Origin: Lottiidibacillus patelloidae
GTDB lineage: Bacteria; Bacillota; Bacilli; Bacillales; SA5d-4
Direction: 5' to 3'
NCBI RefSeq assembly: GCF_002262935.1
Contig: NZ_NPIA01000007.1
Location: 1 to 64,000 of the forward strand
DNA length: 64,000 nucleotides
Shown: positions 54,171-62,899 of the stretch, piece after piece
How the letters are laid out: the number at the start of each line of letters is the position of its first letter
Position numbering within the stretch: position 1 is the first letter of the stretch
Notes under the pieces: model-generated
Seen by the model: the letters and a program-made list of their open reading frames with translations, nothing else
Databases searched by the model: none
Told to the model about the DNA's origin: nothing
Program-made: the position numbers and the translations under genes

Positions 54171-54980
54171 TTAAACTAATTCAAATATAATGTTAAATTT
54201 ATTATCATCTACTTTAATTGCGCCTTCGTGTTTTTTATTTATTAATGATTTTAAATAAGCTTTTTTATCGTCAGAATGATCAAAGTGATAAGTTTTAACT
54301 TTAGCATCTACTAATTGAACCGAACCTAATCCTCGAGAGATTTTACCCCCAAGTTGAATATTCCCATTAACAAGCTCATGAATTGCTAAGTATAGAAGCT
54401 TTTCATCTTGCGTAGATAGATTTTCTCCTTCAATCATAAAGTCAAATTCCTCCCCGGCATGTACAACTTCATAATCAAACTTTGCTCCATCTTTCGCTGC
54501 TCCTGTATCGCGATCAATTTTAACACTATGACGTACAGTGCTATGGATTTTAGAATCATTATTTTTCGTTAGAGTTCCATCATGTACTACTATTTTTGAG
54601 GCGCGGAAAGTTGATCCATAAAGTTGACAAATTGGGCAAATATTTTGATCAATTTCATTATTAACTTCATTTTCTTTCCCGTCACGAATCAGCGGTTGTA
54701 ATTTTTCTTGTAGTTCTTTGCTCGCTTCCCCTTGATTACAATCATTTTCAGCTAAAAAGCAAACAGGTACAGAATTATTTGTTAAAACTAAATGATGCAA
54801 TCGTTCTGATACAGCTCGTAAGACACCTTTCAAACTAGAACCTGGTATATACGGTTTATCAAACGCATCTTTCATCACTGTTGCATCCGTTTCCAATGAC
54901 ATTTTTCCTGACCCAATGTGCAATCCCGAAAGTAATTTGATTTTCCCAGTGAATATTGTTTTGTTCTTAATTTTTACCAT
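54171..54980 (-). CDS. Cas7-like RAMP protein (Csm3/SSO1426-like)
   Basis: A 269-residue backbone RAMP. LLSGLHIGSGKMSLETDATVMKDAFDKPYIPGSSLKGVLR contains the loop Asp residues that in Csm3/Cmr4 cut target RNA; CPICQLYG is the zinc/cysteine segment; VKIDRDTGAAKDGAKFDYEVV and LGGKISRGLGSVQL are family signatures. The cluster of Asp residues makes target-RNA cleavage plausible. The start overlaps the Cas11-like gene by 14 bases. Confidence 0.9.
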   Translation of the reverse strand: MVKIKNKTIFTGKIKLLSGLHIGSGKMSLETDATVMKDAFDKPYIPGSSLKGVLRAVSERLHHLVLTNNSVPVCFLAENDCNQGEASKELQEKLQPLIRDGKENEVNNEIDQNICPICQLYGSTFRASKIVVHDGTLTKNNDSKIHSTVRHSVKIDRDTGAAKDGAKFDYEVVHAGEEFDFMIEGENLSTQDEKLLYLAIHELVNGNIQLGGKISRGLGSVQLVDAKVKTYHFDHSDDKKAYLKSLINKKHEGAIKVDDNKFNIIFELV

Positions 54981-55416
54981 TTTTCTTCTCCTCCAATACG
55001 ATAAAATCTGCGATAAAGAGAAAAACGTTTTTTGCTAATTCAAGATAGTAAATACTATACTGAGGTGAATTTTCTCTTGTCTCTATATCATAATCCATTG
55101 ATAAAGTAATTAGGTCTAATTTAAATCTTTCAGAAAACAATTCATCCATTAATTGTAATAATGTAAGACCATCTATATTTTTCGTCTCCCAATATTTAGC
55201 TACACTCCCTCTAATACTTTCTTCTACTAATTTTTTTCTGGATACTGAAATTCCATCTTCTAAAAACTCTTTAACTCGTCTAGAAAGGGAATTAAAATAT
55301 GATGCACTACCATATTTGCACTCAAATGAATCATCTAATTCCTTTGCAATATGATAAGCTAACTTTTGTATTTCTTTTTTAATAAACTGGCTTTCCCATT
55401 TGATAGTTAAATCCAT
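54967..55416 (-). CDS. Cas11-like (Csm2-type) small subunit candidate
   Basis: A 149-residue, all-helical protein with no RAMP loop. Size, helix content and position between csx10 and a csm3-like gene match the small subunit (Csm2/Cas11) that lines the target RNA in type III complexes. Sequence identity is not recognisable by eye, so the call is contextual. It starts 4 bases after the csx10 stop. Confidence 0.6.
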   Translation of the reverse strand: MDLTIKWESQFIKKEIQKLAYHIAKELDDSFECKYGSASYFNSLSRRVKEFLEDGISVSRKKLVEESIRGSVAKYWETKNIDGLTLLQLMDELFSERFKLDLITLSMDYDIETRENSPQYSIYYLELAKNVFLFIADFIVLEEKKNGKN

Positions 55417-55419
55417 TTA

Positions 55420-56655
55420 TTACACCTCCTCCATTTGTAAGTGGAAGGGGTGACAAACAAATACAGTTCCAAATCCGTCATAGGTTCGCTCACCTATTGG
55501 CATGTTTTCGATCTTTCCTAGTAGATCAATCCACTCTTCATCCGATCCTTCTTTAGATTTGAATAAATAGCTACTACCAACCTTGATACCGACTTCATCA
55601 TCTAGAGCAGTTTTCCACATTTGATTCCATCCTGAAATTTGCTTTGTACTAACTTGTGAATATTCTAGGGTGAAGTCTGGTATTGTTAAGTTTGTATAAT
55701 TTTCTAGTAAGTCCTTTGTTAAGTCTGTTCGATATCGGAACCAGTTATCTTTCAAAATTGCATCAGACATACATGTTATAGAAAAGGCAAATTCATCTTG
55801 TTTAATCACATTCTTTTCTCTACATAATGATTGAAAGTCTTTCCATCTTTCTTCCAAACTTTTATTTAATGATGGATTACCTTCCGTTGGTATTCTCTCA
55901 TTAACTTCTTGGCAATTAGTCACATTTAACATTCCAAATCCCGATGTTCTTTTACTACCAACTCGAAGGGTAGCATTAATATTCATTACATTTTCAAAAA
56001 CTGCTTTATGTTCCCTAGGTACTTCTATAATTCCCTCAAATATTTCTTCAATATCAATTGTATTTTCAAAAAATATATGACCTTTTTTATTCGTCTGTGT
56101 AATTGGGTCAATTGCTATATGACCTGTTTGTAATTTATTTACTAGTCGTGCATCTTGATAAAGAAAACCTTCCAATTGATAATCCTCAAGTGCTGTTATA
56201 GGTCGATCATAAGGTAATAAAGGTGACTGGCAAACTTTACCACCTTCTGTTTCATGGTTACATTCAAATGAAGCTGAATTATATTCTTTCGTATTAAGAT
56301 AGTTATCTAGCAAGCTATCTCTAACTCCGTGATTTTTTTCGAAATCTTCGCTTACAAAACCAGGGAATTGTTTACAAGAGACTGCTGTTAAAGGTAATAA
56401 TGAAGAGTTCGCCGGGTGAAAGTTTCCAAAACGGTATCCTTCTTCAACAAATAAATCTTTAACTTCTTTCGTTACGGCAACCTCATCTTGATATTTATCT
56501 AACTGTTTCATTAATTGTATAAAAGCCCCTCTAATTGATGCTCCTGGTATGTATTCTAATGAATGAAAGACAGATGAATCTCCGCTAGAAGGCCGATTAG
56601 ATAATACCAAAGGTGAAGCAGTCTCGAGAGTTATTAAATAATATGTTTTATCCAT
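55420..56655 (-). CDS. csx10: Csx10-like (Cas5) RAMP protein of type III-D
   Basis: A 411-residue RAMP. ITLETASPLVLSNRPSSGDSSVFHSLEYIPGASIRGAFIQL is the Csx10 N-terminal signature (strand, then Y-I-P-G-x-x-x-R-G-A), and a glycine-rich segment GSKRTSGFGMLNVTN follows near residue 240. Csx10 takes the Cas5 place at the crRNA 5' tag, and its presence is the main marker for subtype III-D. A C-terminal region ends RTYDGFGTVFVCHPF. It overlaps the upstream RAMP gene by 8 bases. Confidence 0.83.
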   Translation of the reverse strand: MDKTYYLITLETASPLVLSNRPSSGDSSVFHSLEYIPGASIRGAFIQLMKQLDKYQDEVAVTKEVKDLFVEEGYRFGNFHPANSSLLPLTAVSCKQFPGFVSEDFEKNHGVRDSLLDNYLNTKEYNSASFECNHETEGGKVCQSPLLPYDRPITALEDYQLEGFLYQDARLVNKLQTGHIAIDPITQTNKKGHIFFENTIDIEEIFEGIIEVPREHKAVFENVMNINATLRVGSKRTSGFGMLNVTNCQEVNERIPTEGNPSLNKSLEERWKDFQSLCREKNVIKQDEFAFSITCMSDAILKDNWFRYRTDLTKDLLENYTNLTIPDFTLEYSQVSTKQISGWNQMWKTALDDEVGIKVGSSYLFKSKEGSDEEWIDLLGKIENMPIGERTYDGFGTVFVCHPFHLQMEEV

Positions 56656-57322
56656 TATTCACTACCTCCTCAACAAGATTAGCTATGTTATTTTCTAATA
56701 ATTGATTAATTTGTCTTTCAGAAAATAACTTTCCATCTATTTCAACCTTTTTTATTAATAGGCTCAAATGACCTAAGCCAGCCCTTCTCCTACCTCCAAC
56801 TCGTTTTAAACTATAGAGACTAAGGAGTAGGTAATAGATTGGTTTAGGAATTCCATTTAATGTTATTTCTTCTTTTATAATTCCATTAATAATTCCTTTA
56901 AACACTAAGTTATTTTGAACAACTTCATGTGTGTATAGATGTTCTGATTTTGCTACTCTACGACCACGGACTATTTGATTTCCTGACTTCACTTCATAAA
57001 GCATGTTCGCTTTATCTCTTAGATTTTCTTTAATTTCATCATTAAGTTCCCAATGTGAGAAGTAAAGTCCACCTTGTTTCTTTTCAGAACCAAATAAGCT
57101 CTCCACTATATCCAAACTACTGTTGCCTGTTAGACTTAATAACTTTCGGTATTCGTCTCTAAGCATACCTTTAACAGTATGACCAAAGACGATTGGATAA
57201 CGTTCGTTTTCTTTAATTCTTGATAAGGTTTTCCTATCAATAATCCCAGCAAATCCTTCCCCAGTTCCTACGTGGAGCATACTTTGCAAGTTAACATTAT
57301 ATTCTATCATGATGTTTGCCAT
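56648..57322 (-). CDS. Cas7-like RAMP protein
   Basis: A 224-residue RAMP. LQSMLHVGTGEGFAG and YPIVFGHTVKGMLRDEYRK are the N-terminal strand and loop; RRRAGLGHLSLL is the C-terminal glycine-rich loop. The Asp in the position of the Csm3 cleavage residue is not obvious, so it may be purely structural. It overlaps the cas10 stop by 16 bases and the csx10 start by 8. Confidence 0.83.
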   Translation of the reverse strand: MANIMIEYNVNLQSMLHVGTGEGFAGIIDRKTLSRIKENERYPIVFGHTVKGMLRDEYRKLLSLTGNSSLDIVESLFGSEKKQGGLYFSHWELNDEIKENLRDKANMLYEVKSGNQIVRGRRVAKSEHLYTHEVVQNNLVFKGIINGIIKEEITLNGIPKPIYYLLLSLYSLKRVGGRRRAGLGHLSLLIKKVEIDGKLFSERQINQLLENNIANLVEEVVNNG

Positions 57323-58980
57323 TGACGATTACCTCCTTCCAAATAACGATAAATTTCAAAAGCATCAATTAAGGGGCTACTATCATAATCATTTTCATTT
57401 ACCCATAGTGATTCTGCTGATTGCCCTTCATATAAAATTTTATATAATTCTTTAAAATCTTCACGTAAATCATCACTTAAATTCCCAATGTATTTTCCAT
57501 AATAGTAATTAGCCTCCCACTCCTCTAAGAAATGCAAGTGGTAGAACGCTTTTATTTTACTACTAGGTAATTTATGCTCTTTCATAGACTCAATAACATT
57601 CTGTAATTGCTGCCACTGAGTCAATGTATAAGGTCTTTTAGTTAGTAAATACTCACCATCTTTTGTGCTTCTACGTAACTGTTGACTTCTAATTGAATTC
57701 AAATCTGGATTAGATGACATTGAAACAACCGTATAGTCTAAAGTTGATAATTCTTCTGCATCTGTCACACCATCTAATTTCAATTCGTAGTTCTTCTTTT
57801 TAGCAGACCGAAGTAATTGTTCTGCTAGTGGTACTAAATACTTAATAGGGAAAGAAGCTTTAGCAATCGCTACTCCTGCAGACATCGTTAACCCACGCCA
57901 ATTGGGATCAATTTCTCGTTGATATTTAAACGTTTCTTTTGAATAAATCGCAAACTTTCTCAAAAAAGAACTAGCAAATTCCATTGCTTTATTGGATGGA
58001 ACAGCAACAATTAAATCATCCCCTGCAGTAAGAATAAGTTCAATTGGCAGTACATTCACTTTGTCAGAGTCATCAGTGCCTTCATCATTATTAACTAACA
58101 GTGGAAAAGAGTCAGTTGTCGGATAAAGCTTAATAATTGTATCGATTACTGATTTTCTAATGCAGTTTTTTAAATGCTTACTAAACTCTCTGTAACCTTC
58201 AGAAGTCTTTATCTTTTTTAGTAATTTATTCATACTATTTCCATCAAAATACAAGAGACCAATTTCATTATTACCAGCTGCTTTACCAATAACCGATAGT
58301 TGTTTTGGCCATTCAAACGAATCATTATATATCTCAGCTAAATTCTCTCTAATCGGCGAAGAAACTTCCTTATATTCATCATAAAATGCTTGTTTGATTA
58401 CTGAAGACGGGCTTATTTTAGCAAATGGAACTTCTGTTTCATTTCTCTTTGAAAGAGTTTTATACTTTTGTTCTACTTTGTTCACTTCATAGAATTCCTG
58501 CTGAATATCCTCTACCATCTCATACCCACTGTGCGAACAACGATAAATGATTCCTAAGTGCTTATTTTGTCCGTAACTTCTTCCTGCTTGCTTTTTTTGG
58601 CGTAACTTAAATTCTCCTTTAGAAACACTTTCGTAATAAGCATCATGGTTAAGTTCAACTACTTCCCAAGAGATCGATGCTGAATTTGTCCATTTTCTAT
58701 AAAGACCTTCTATTAACTCACCACAATTTTTAGCGTCTTCTTCTTCTGCAAATTCAACCTTTCCGCTTCCACCATCAAGATAGATTATTCTAAACTTATC
58801 ATTTTCTTCAAGTTTATTTTCAGAAAATCCAAAATAATCTAAAATAACCTTTTTAGTCTTCTCTACATTTAAAGTTTCCAACAGCATACTTGCACCACGA
58901 ATTTCTTTAAGTTTTGAAGATGCGAACACGTATTCCTTTATTTTATCGGTGTCTAACAAAAGCAAGTAATTTAGTAACAT
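57307..58980 (-). CDS. cas10: Cas10, HD-less, with AGDD palm motif
   Basis: A 557-residue large subunit of the type III complex. It begins directly with the first palm-like domain (LLLLDTDKIKEYVFASSKLKEIRGAS), so the N-terminal HD DNase is absent. The polymerase palm has FDGNSMNKLL (D246; the usual second Asp is N248) and AGDD at 319-322 in place of GGDD, followed by TMSAGVAIAKASFPIKYLVPLAEQLL. Both catalytic Asp of the DD pair remain, and the CARF/Csm6 genes imply that cyclic oligoadenylate is made. Immunity would then depend on cOA signalling and target-RNA cutting. GGAGGG precedes the ATG. Confidence 0.92.
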   Translation of the reverse strand: MLLNYLLLLDTDKIKEYVFASSKLKEIRGASMLLETLNVEKTKKVILDYFGFSENKLEENDKFRIIYLDGGSGKVEFAEEEDAKNCGELIEGLYRKWTNSASISWEVVELNHDAYYESVSKGEFKLRQKKQAGRSYGQNKHLGIIYRCSHSGYEMVEDIQQEFYEVNKVEQKYKTLSKRNETEVPFAKISPSSVIKQAFYDEYKEVSSPIRENLAEIYNDSFEWPKQLSVIGKAAGNNEIGLLYFDGNSMNKLLKKIKTSEGYREFSKHLKNCIRKSVIDTIIKLYPTTDSFPLLVNNDEGTDDSDKVNVLPIELILTAGDDLIVAVPSNKAMEFASSFLRKFAIYSKETFKYQREIDPNWRGLTMSAGVAIAKASFPIKYLVPLAEQLLRSAKKKNYELKLDGVTDAEELSTLDYTVVSMSSNPDLNSIRSQQLRRSTKDGEYLLTKRPYTLTQWQQLQNVIESMKEHKLPSSKIKAFYHLHFLEEWEANYYYGKYIGNLSDDLREDFKELYKILYEGQSAESLWVNENDYDSSPLIDAFEIYRYLEGGNRQWQTS

Positions 58981-59057
58981 CTGTCATCCCTCCCTAATTT
59001 GATTTTGATTTTGATTGCTCAAGAAGAAGCCTTCTTTCATCGCAATTTTTTTCTCTT
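58981..59057 (-). other. Spacer between cas6 and cas10
   Basis: A short region with tandem ATCAAA-type repeats and a GAAGAAGGCTTCTTC-like hairpin; the largest gap in the effector operon besides the one before the CARF-phosphatase. It may attenuate or process the mRNA between cas6 and cas10. Confidence 0.4.
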
Positions 59058-60002
59058 TTATCGAAACCATAAAGTAAATTGACCTAATCCGAATGTTGTT
59101 GCTTTCCCAACATGAAACTTTTCGGCAAACATTATTGCAGGCAATAGTTCATCTAGTTCCTCCGTTCTTTTTAAATCAATTCTTCCAATTACCCCACCAA
59201 GTTTCATATATCTTTTTTTATTGGTAGAGTAACGAAGGATATCTTCCCACTTGCTCCTTTTCATCAGATATGTATGCTTAGGAAATTGTAATTTCGAAGT
59301 GTAAGCCTTAAATGAACTTCTTTCAATAGCAGTATCTGTATGGATACCTAATTGGAAAATCCTATGGTGAACTTGCCAAAGAAATCTTTCCATACTAATC
59401 TCTTTTATTAAATTTCCATTCTGCTGAATACGGAAGGGAGTTTCAAATTCAATTCTGAGATTTTGATAATCCGGTATAGCATATGTGAAATTAGTAGCTT
59501 CAGGTTTTTTTATGAATTCACTAGTGAAAACCTCCATTTTATCGTCTTTCAATATTTGAAGCACATTATCTACAGCAAATTGCATTTTATATTTTCCTAA
59601 TTTAAAGAGATGGAACTGTTCAAATACATGATACAAGTTGGTTGCAAAGAGCTCCGCTTTTTTTCCAAATAGTATTATTTCAAATGTTAATAGATCTCCC
59701 TTTTTATATTCCTGATGCCTCTCATTGCAACGAATAATATAAGGGTGGGGCACAGTACCTCCCCGATTTAAACTATCAATCAAAGTTTTAGGTGATTCGA
59801 AAATAGCACTATATAAGCAATTATTTATGTACTCACACTTTTCGCAATTCAGCTCAAAGTCATGACAAACATTTTTCTTTACCTTTCTTGCTATTACTCC
59901 TCTAAGCATTGAAGTTTTATGTTCAGGTAGCTTCCCATTATTCAAACTTTTTAAGTTAACTTTAAAATGTATATATGGGAAATTTTCTATGTAGTTTTTC
60001 AT
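59058..60002 (-). CDS. cas6: crRNA-processing endoribonuclease Cas6
   Basis: A 314-residue RAMP endonuclease that cuts pre-crRNA in the repeat. N-terminal YIHFKVNLKSLNNGKLPEHKTSMLRGVIARKVKK and the C-terminal glycine-rich FHVGKATTFGLGQFTLWF are the Cas6 (PF10040-type) hallmarks. Residues about 46-63 hold four cysteines (C-x7-C-x2-C-x5-C), a likely zinc site. Its start overlaps the Csm6-like stop by 4 bases. Confidence 0.9.
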   Translation of the reverse strand: MKNYIENFPYIHFKVNLKSLNNGKLPEHKTSMLRGVIARKVKKNVCHDFELNCEKCEYINNCLYSAIFESPKTLIDSLNRGGTVPHPYIIRCNERHQEYKKGDLLTFEIILFGKKAELFATNLYHVFEQFHLFKLGKYKMQFAVDNVLQILKDDKMEVFTSEFIKKPEATNFTYAIPDYQNLRIEFETPFRIQQNGNLIKEISMERFLWQVHHRIFQLGIHTDTAIERSSFKAYTSKLQFPKHTYLMKRSKWEDILRYSTNKKRYMKLGGVIGRIDLKRTEELDELLPAIMFAEKFHVGKATTFGLGQFTLWFR

Positions 60003-61318
60003 GTGGCTATAGCTCCTTCATATAGTTGTTGGTCTAATTCTATTAACACTGCCTTTTGGATTAGTTTTATTAACGATTGCTTAGGATACAAATCGAACAT
60101 ATCTAAATAAGGTTTAATGAATTCATTTGGAGTAACACCTTTGGAAAGTTCGATGTATTCTTCTTTTGTCAAGTCTTCAAATCCATGTCCACCTACACCG
60201 TTATGTCTTAAATCTAGTAATCTATTAAAATCTTTATCTTTAAAAAGAAAATAGAGTTGAGCATAAATCTTCTCCTCACCTTTTAAAGATGAAATTACTT
60301 CAGGTCTATCTTTACGAATTTTAATATTATGTTTTGTCTGTATATGCTTCAAATGATTTCTGAGCTCTTTCTCGTATTTATGCAAATATTGACCAATTTC
60401 GTCTTTCGGTAGATCGAGTCCAAACTTTCTATTACTTCTTATCCTAAGTTGTTTCTTTTTAATATCCCAACCAAGTGCAAAAAGCAAAAACTCTTCAATA
60501 AGTCGATAGTAAATTACTGAAAAATCAATTAGCCTGTTTTCCTCAAAATAAAAGTTACTTAAGTCATATAGGAAGTAAATAAACTGTCTTTGATCTTTTC
60601 TTAATAATTGCTTCATTTCCTCTATAAACTCTAATTCCTTTTCAAATGCACCGTGATTAGATAAAACATCAAATAATACTTCAAAATACTTTCCTTTAAA
60701 TACATCCAACTGAAATAAACCATTTCCAAAATCCAACAATTCACTGAAACGCTCATTTCCCCACTTATTATTAATAATTTTTTTTGCTGATTTAAAGTTA
60801 CCTGATACAACAAAGTCTTTTACATGATGATATATTTTTTCATCTGACAAGTAGTCATTTGCAGCAATAGCATAGAAACCTCTAGATTTTTCAGACAGCT
60901 CCTTCTCGTTACGCGAAAATAAAATTAAATCATTAATATTCTGTTGAGAAAGTTCATGCGCAATCATATGTTGAAACGTGCGATTACCATTTGATAAATC
61001 TAAATATATAGTTGAGTCAGGAGATATGATCTTTGATAACATTTGTTCTATTTGTTGGATAACACTTTGAAAATCTTTATTTAACCTAATTATATGTGGA
61101 GTAAAATTTACCTTATTGTAAAAGGTTATAAATTCAAACTGTTCTAATATATTTTTAACGTCTTGAACTATTTCTTCACTAAAGACAATATGTATTTCAA
61201 AGGGGCTGTCAATTTTATTAGTTGCAAAAATATCATGTAATAACTTTTCTATGTTTTCAGTTGGAGATGCCTGGTTACCCTCTAAATAGTCATATTGGTG
61301 AATTAATAAATGCCTCAT
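59999..61318 (-). CDS. Csm6-like CARF/HEPN ribonuclease
   Basis: A 439-residue protein. The N-terminal 160 residues are CARF-like (STIYLDLSNGNRTFQHMIAHEL, a nucleotide-binding loop). The C-terminal half is helical and ends with the HEPN active-site segment LLDLRHNGVGGHGFEDL (R-x6-H). On binding cyclic oligoadenylate such proteins cut RNA non-specifically, causing dormancy or abortive infection. It overlaps the upstream paralogue by 29 bases. Confidence 0.85.
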   Translation of the reverse strand: MRHLLIHQYDYLEGNQASPTENIEKLLHDIFATNKIDSPFEIHIVFSEEIVQDVKNILEQFEFITFYNKVNFTPHIIRLNKDFQSVIQQIEQMLSKIISPDSTIYLDLSNGNRTFQHMIAHELSQQNINDLILFSRNEKELSEKSRGFYAIAANDYLSDEKIYHHVKDFVVSGNFKSAKKIINNKWGNERFSELLDFGNGLFQLDVFKGKYFEVLFDVLSNHGAFEKELEFIEEMKQLLRKDQRQFIYFLYDLSNFYFEENRLIDFSVIYYRLIEEFLLFALGWDIKKKQLRIRSNRKFGLDLPKDEIGQYLHKYEKELRNHLKHIQTKHNIKIRKDRPEVISSLKGEEKIYAQLYFLFKDKDFNRLLDLRHNGVGGHGFEDLTKEEYIELSKGVTPNEFIKPYLDMFDLYPKQSLIKLIQKAVLIELDQQLYEGAIAT

Positions 61319-62615
61319 TAGGTAAAATTCCTTTCACAATAGTTCGAAGAATGAATCGGTTAATTTTTGTTATATTTTCGTCCGTATTAACCCCTAAATC
61401 CCTAAGCAGCAAGCTTGTATCCGAAACAAATCTCCTTTTTGCTTTTTCTTTGGTTATACCAAAGTAACCGGTGTATTCTTTCCATAAATTTTGTTCACTA
61501 ATACCACTTCGACCGTGACCTATAAAACTGTTGTTTCTAAATTTCAGAGTGTCCGCAACATTCTGACTTTTCATGAAAAAATAAGCTCCATAATATCCGT
61601 CCAATTCCCAACTTTCATACATTTCCTCCATTTGTTCTATTACACTATGAAAACTTTTCTTCTTTTTAACCTGCATTTGAACTTGATTCGTCTGTGCATA
61701 ATGATATAAATAATGCATGATGGCTTCACGCGCCCTATAAAAGCGGATTAAGAATGCTGACATATCACCCATATCCAGATACACATCTAGTTGACGGAAT
61801 AACTCTACAATTAAGGCAAGGTCCTTCTCTTTCTTATTTGTTGAGTTAAGTTTTTCAAAGACAGATTCTGTTTCCAGAAAAAGGCTGCGTTCCCCTAAAT
61901 ATTTTTTCGCTTCTTTTAAATGGATTGAAGCATCCTCAAAAGCAAAGTTAAATCTATCAATCATCATATGTAATAAACTCTTAAGCCCCTTTGAAAGATC
62001 ACTAACAGGTAAGTCATCTACCATTAAAAAGGCAGCATAGTAATCGTGGTCTAAAATAAACGCTCGGAATTGTTTGGTCCACTGTTCAGTTTTTCCTTTG
62101 ATCGTTGTATTAACTGTATGTATTGATGTCTCATTATAATAAACACTTTCATATCTATCTTCCCATTGACGTATGCCTTCCAAAAATAACGCTTGTTCCG
62201 GAATAGGATCTCCAAATGAAACGACATGTCCAAATTTAGAAAAGGGATATTTAATGGATATTTCATGTACAACTGGCTCAAAATCAACCATTATCTCTTC
62301 TAATGGACTCTCTTTAGAACCAGGTATGATATGAACACGTATGCTTTTTTCTACATTAATTGTTTTATCCAATTCTTTATGTAGGTAACTAATAATTTCA
62401 GGAAGAAATTTTGCACTTATAGTTTCTTCAATAATAAACCAACAATGTATCTCTTTAATTTTTCGTTCTTTATTCAACTGTATAATAATTAGGTCTAATT
62501 TATTTAAAATTTCAGATAAATCATAGTAATAAAAAGGCTTAATCGAGGAATTTTGAGAGTATTTACCTCTTGATTTCTCTATTAAGCCTGGGAAAATAAA
62601 GTGTGGAATAAACAT
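61290..62615 (-). CDS. Csm6-like CARF/HEPN ribonuclease, divergent paralogue
   Basis: A 441-residue protein and the first gene of the effector operon. The C-terminal half has the HEPN motif LKFRNNSFIGHGRSG (R-x6-H) after helices FYRAREAIMHYLYHYAQ, closely matching the adjacent gene. The N-terminal region (to about 165) is CARF-like in size with LIIIQLNKERKIKEIHCWFII and GHVVSFGDPIPEQ, but is less conserved. AAGGAGGG five bases before the ATG at 62615 sets the start. Two tandem Csm6s may respond to different cOA ring sizes. Confidence 0.8.
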   Translation of the reverse strand: MFIPHFIFPGLIEKSRGKYSQNSSIKPFYYYDLSEILNKLDLIIIQLNKERKIKEIHCWFIIEETISAKFLPEIISYLHKELDKTINVEKSIRVHIIPGSKESPLEEIMVDFEPVVHEISIKYPFSKFGHVVSFGDPIPEQALFLEGIRQWEDRYESVYYNETSIHTVNTTIKGKTEQWTKQFRAFILDHDYYAAFLMVDDLPVSDLSKGLKSLLHMMIDRFNFAFEDASIHLKEAKKYLGERSLFLETESVFEKLNSTNKKEKDLALIVELFRQLDVYLDMGDMSAFLIRFYRAREAIMHYLYHYAQTNQVQMQVKKKKSFHSVIEQMEEMYESWELDGYYGAYFFMKSQNVADTLKFRNNSFIGHGRSGISEQNLWKEYTGYFGITKEKAKRRFVSDTSLLLRDLGVNTDENITKINRFILRTIVKGILPNEAFINSPI

Positions 62616-62660
62616 TTCATCCCTCCTTCAACTATAGTTCTTTCTTATCATTACCTTTCC

Positions 62661-62676
62661 ATTACACAAATGTAAT
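62661..62676. promoter_or_regulatory. Palindrome overlapping the effector promoter
   Basis: ATTACACAAATGTAAT is a 6-bp inverted repeat with a 4-base centre. It overlaps the predicted -10 (62669-62674), so a repressor bound here would block the whole effector operon. The binding protein is unknown. Confidence 0.45.
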
Positions 62677-62697
62677 AATTACCCATAATTTTGTAAA
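62669..62697 (-). promoter_or_regulatory. Promoter of the type III effector operon
   Basis: Minus-strand -35 TTTACA (62692-62697), 17-base spacer and -10 TACATT (62669-62674), about 55 bases before the first csm6-like start. It is the only good sigma-A-like pair in 62616-62840. Confidence 0.55.
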
Positions 62698-62840
62698 AAA
62701 ATAATTAAAGTAAAGATTTGACCCTGTAGTATGCTATAAAAAAGCTTTCCTACTAATTCTATGTATTAGGTCTACGTTTAATGCTTTAGTATTAGACTTA
62801 ATATGAAATAACCTACTAAAGTTTCATTTTAAATATGTTC

Positions 62841-62886
62841 AAAAAAGAAAAGGTTGAAGAAAAAATTACTTGTTTTTCAACCTTTC
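62841..62886 (-). terminator. Terminator of the conjugation gene
   Basis: AAAGGTTGAA pairs with TTCAACCTTT and A/T runs extend the stem. On the minus strand the hairpin is followed by TCTTTTTT, 14 bases past the coupling-protein stop, isolating the transfer genes from the CRISPR operon. Confidence 0.85.
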
Positions 62887-62899
62887 TAGTATTCTAGTA

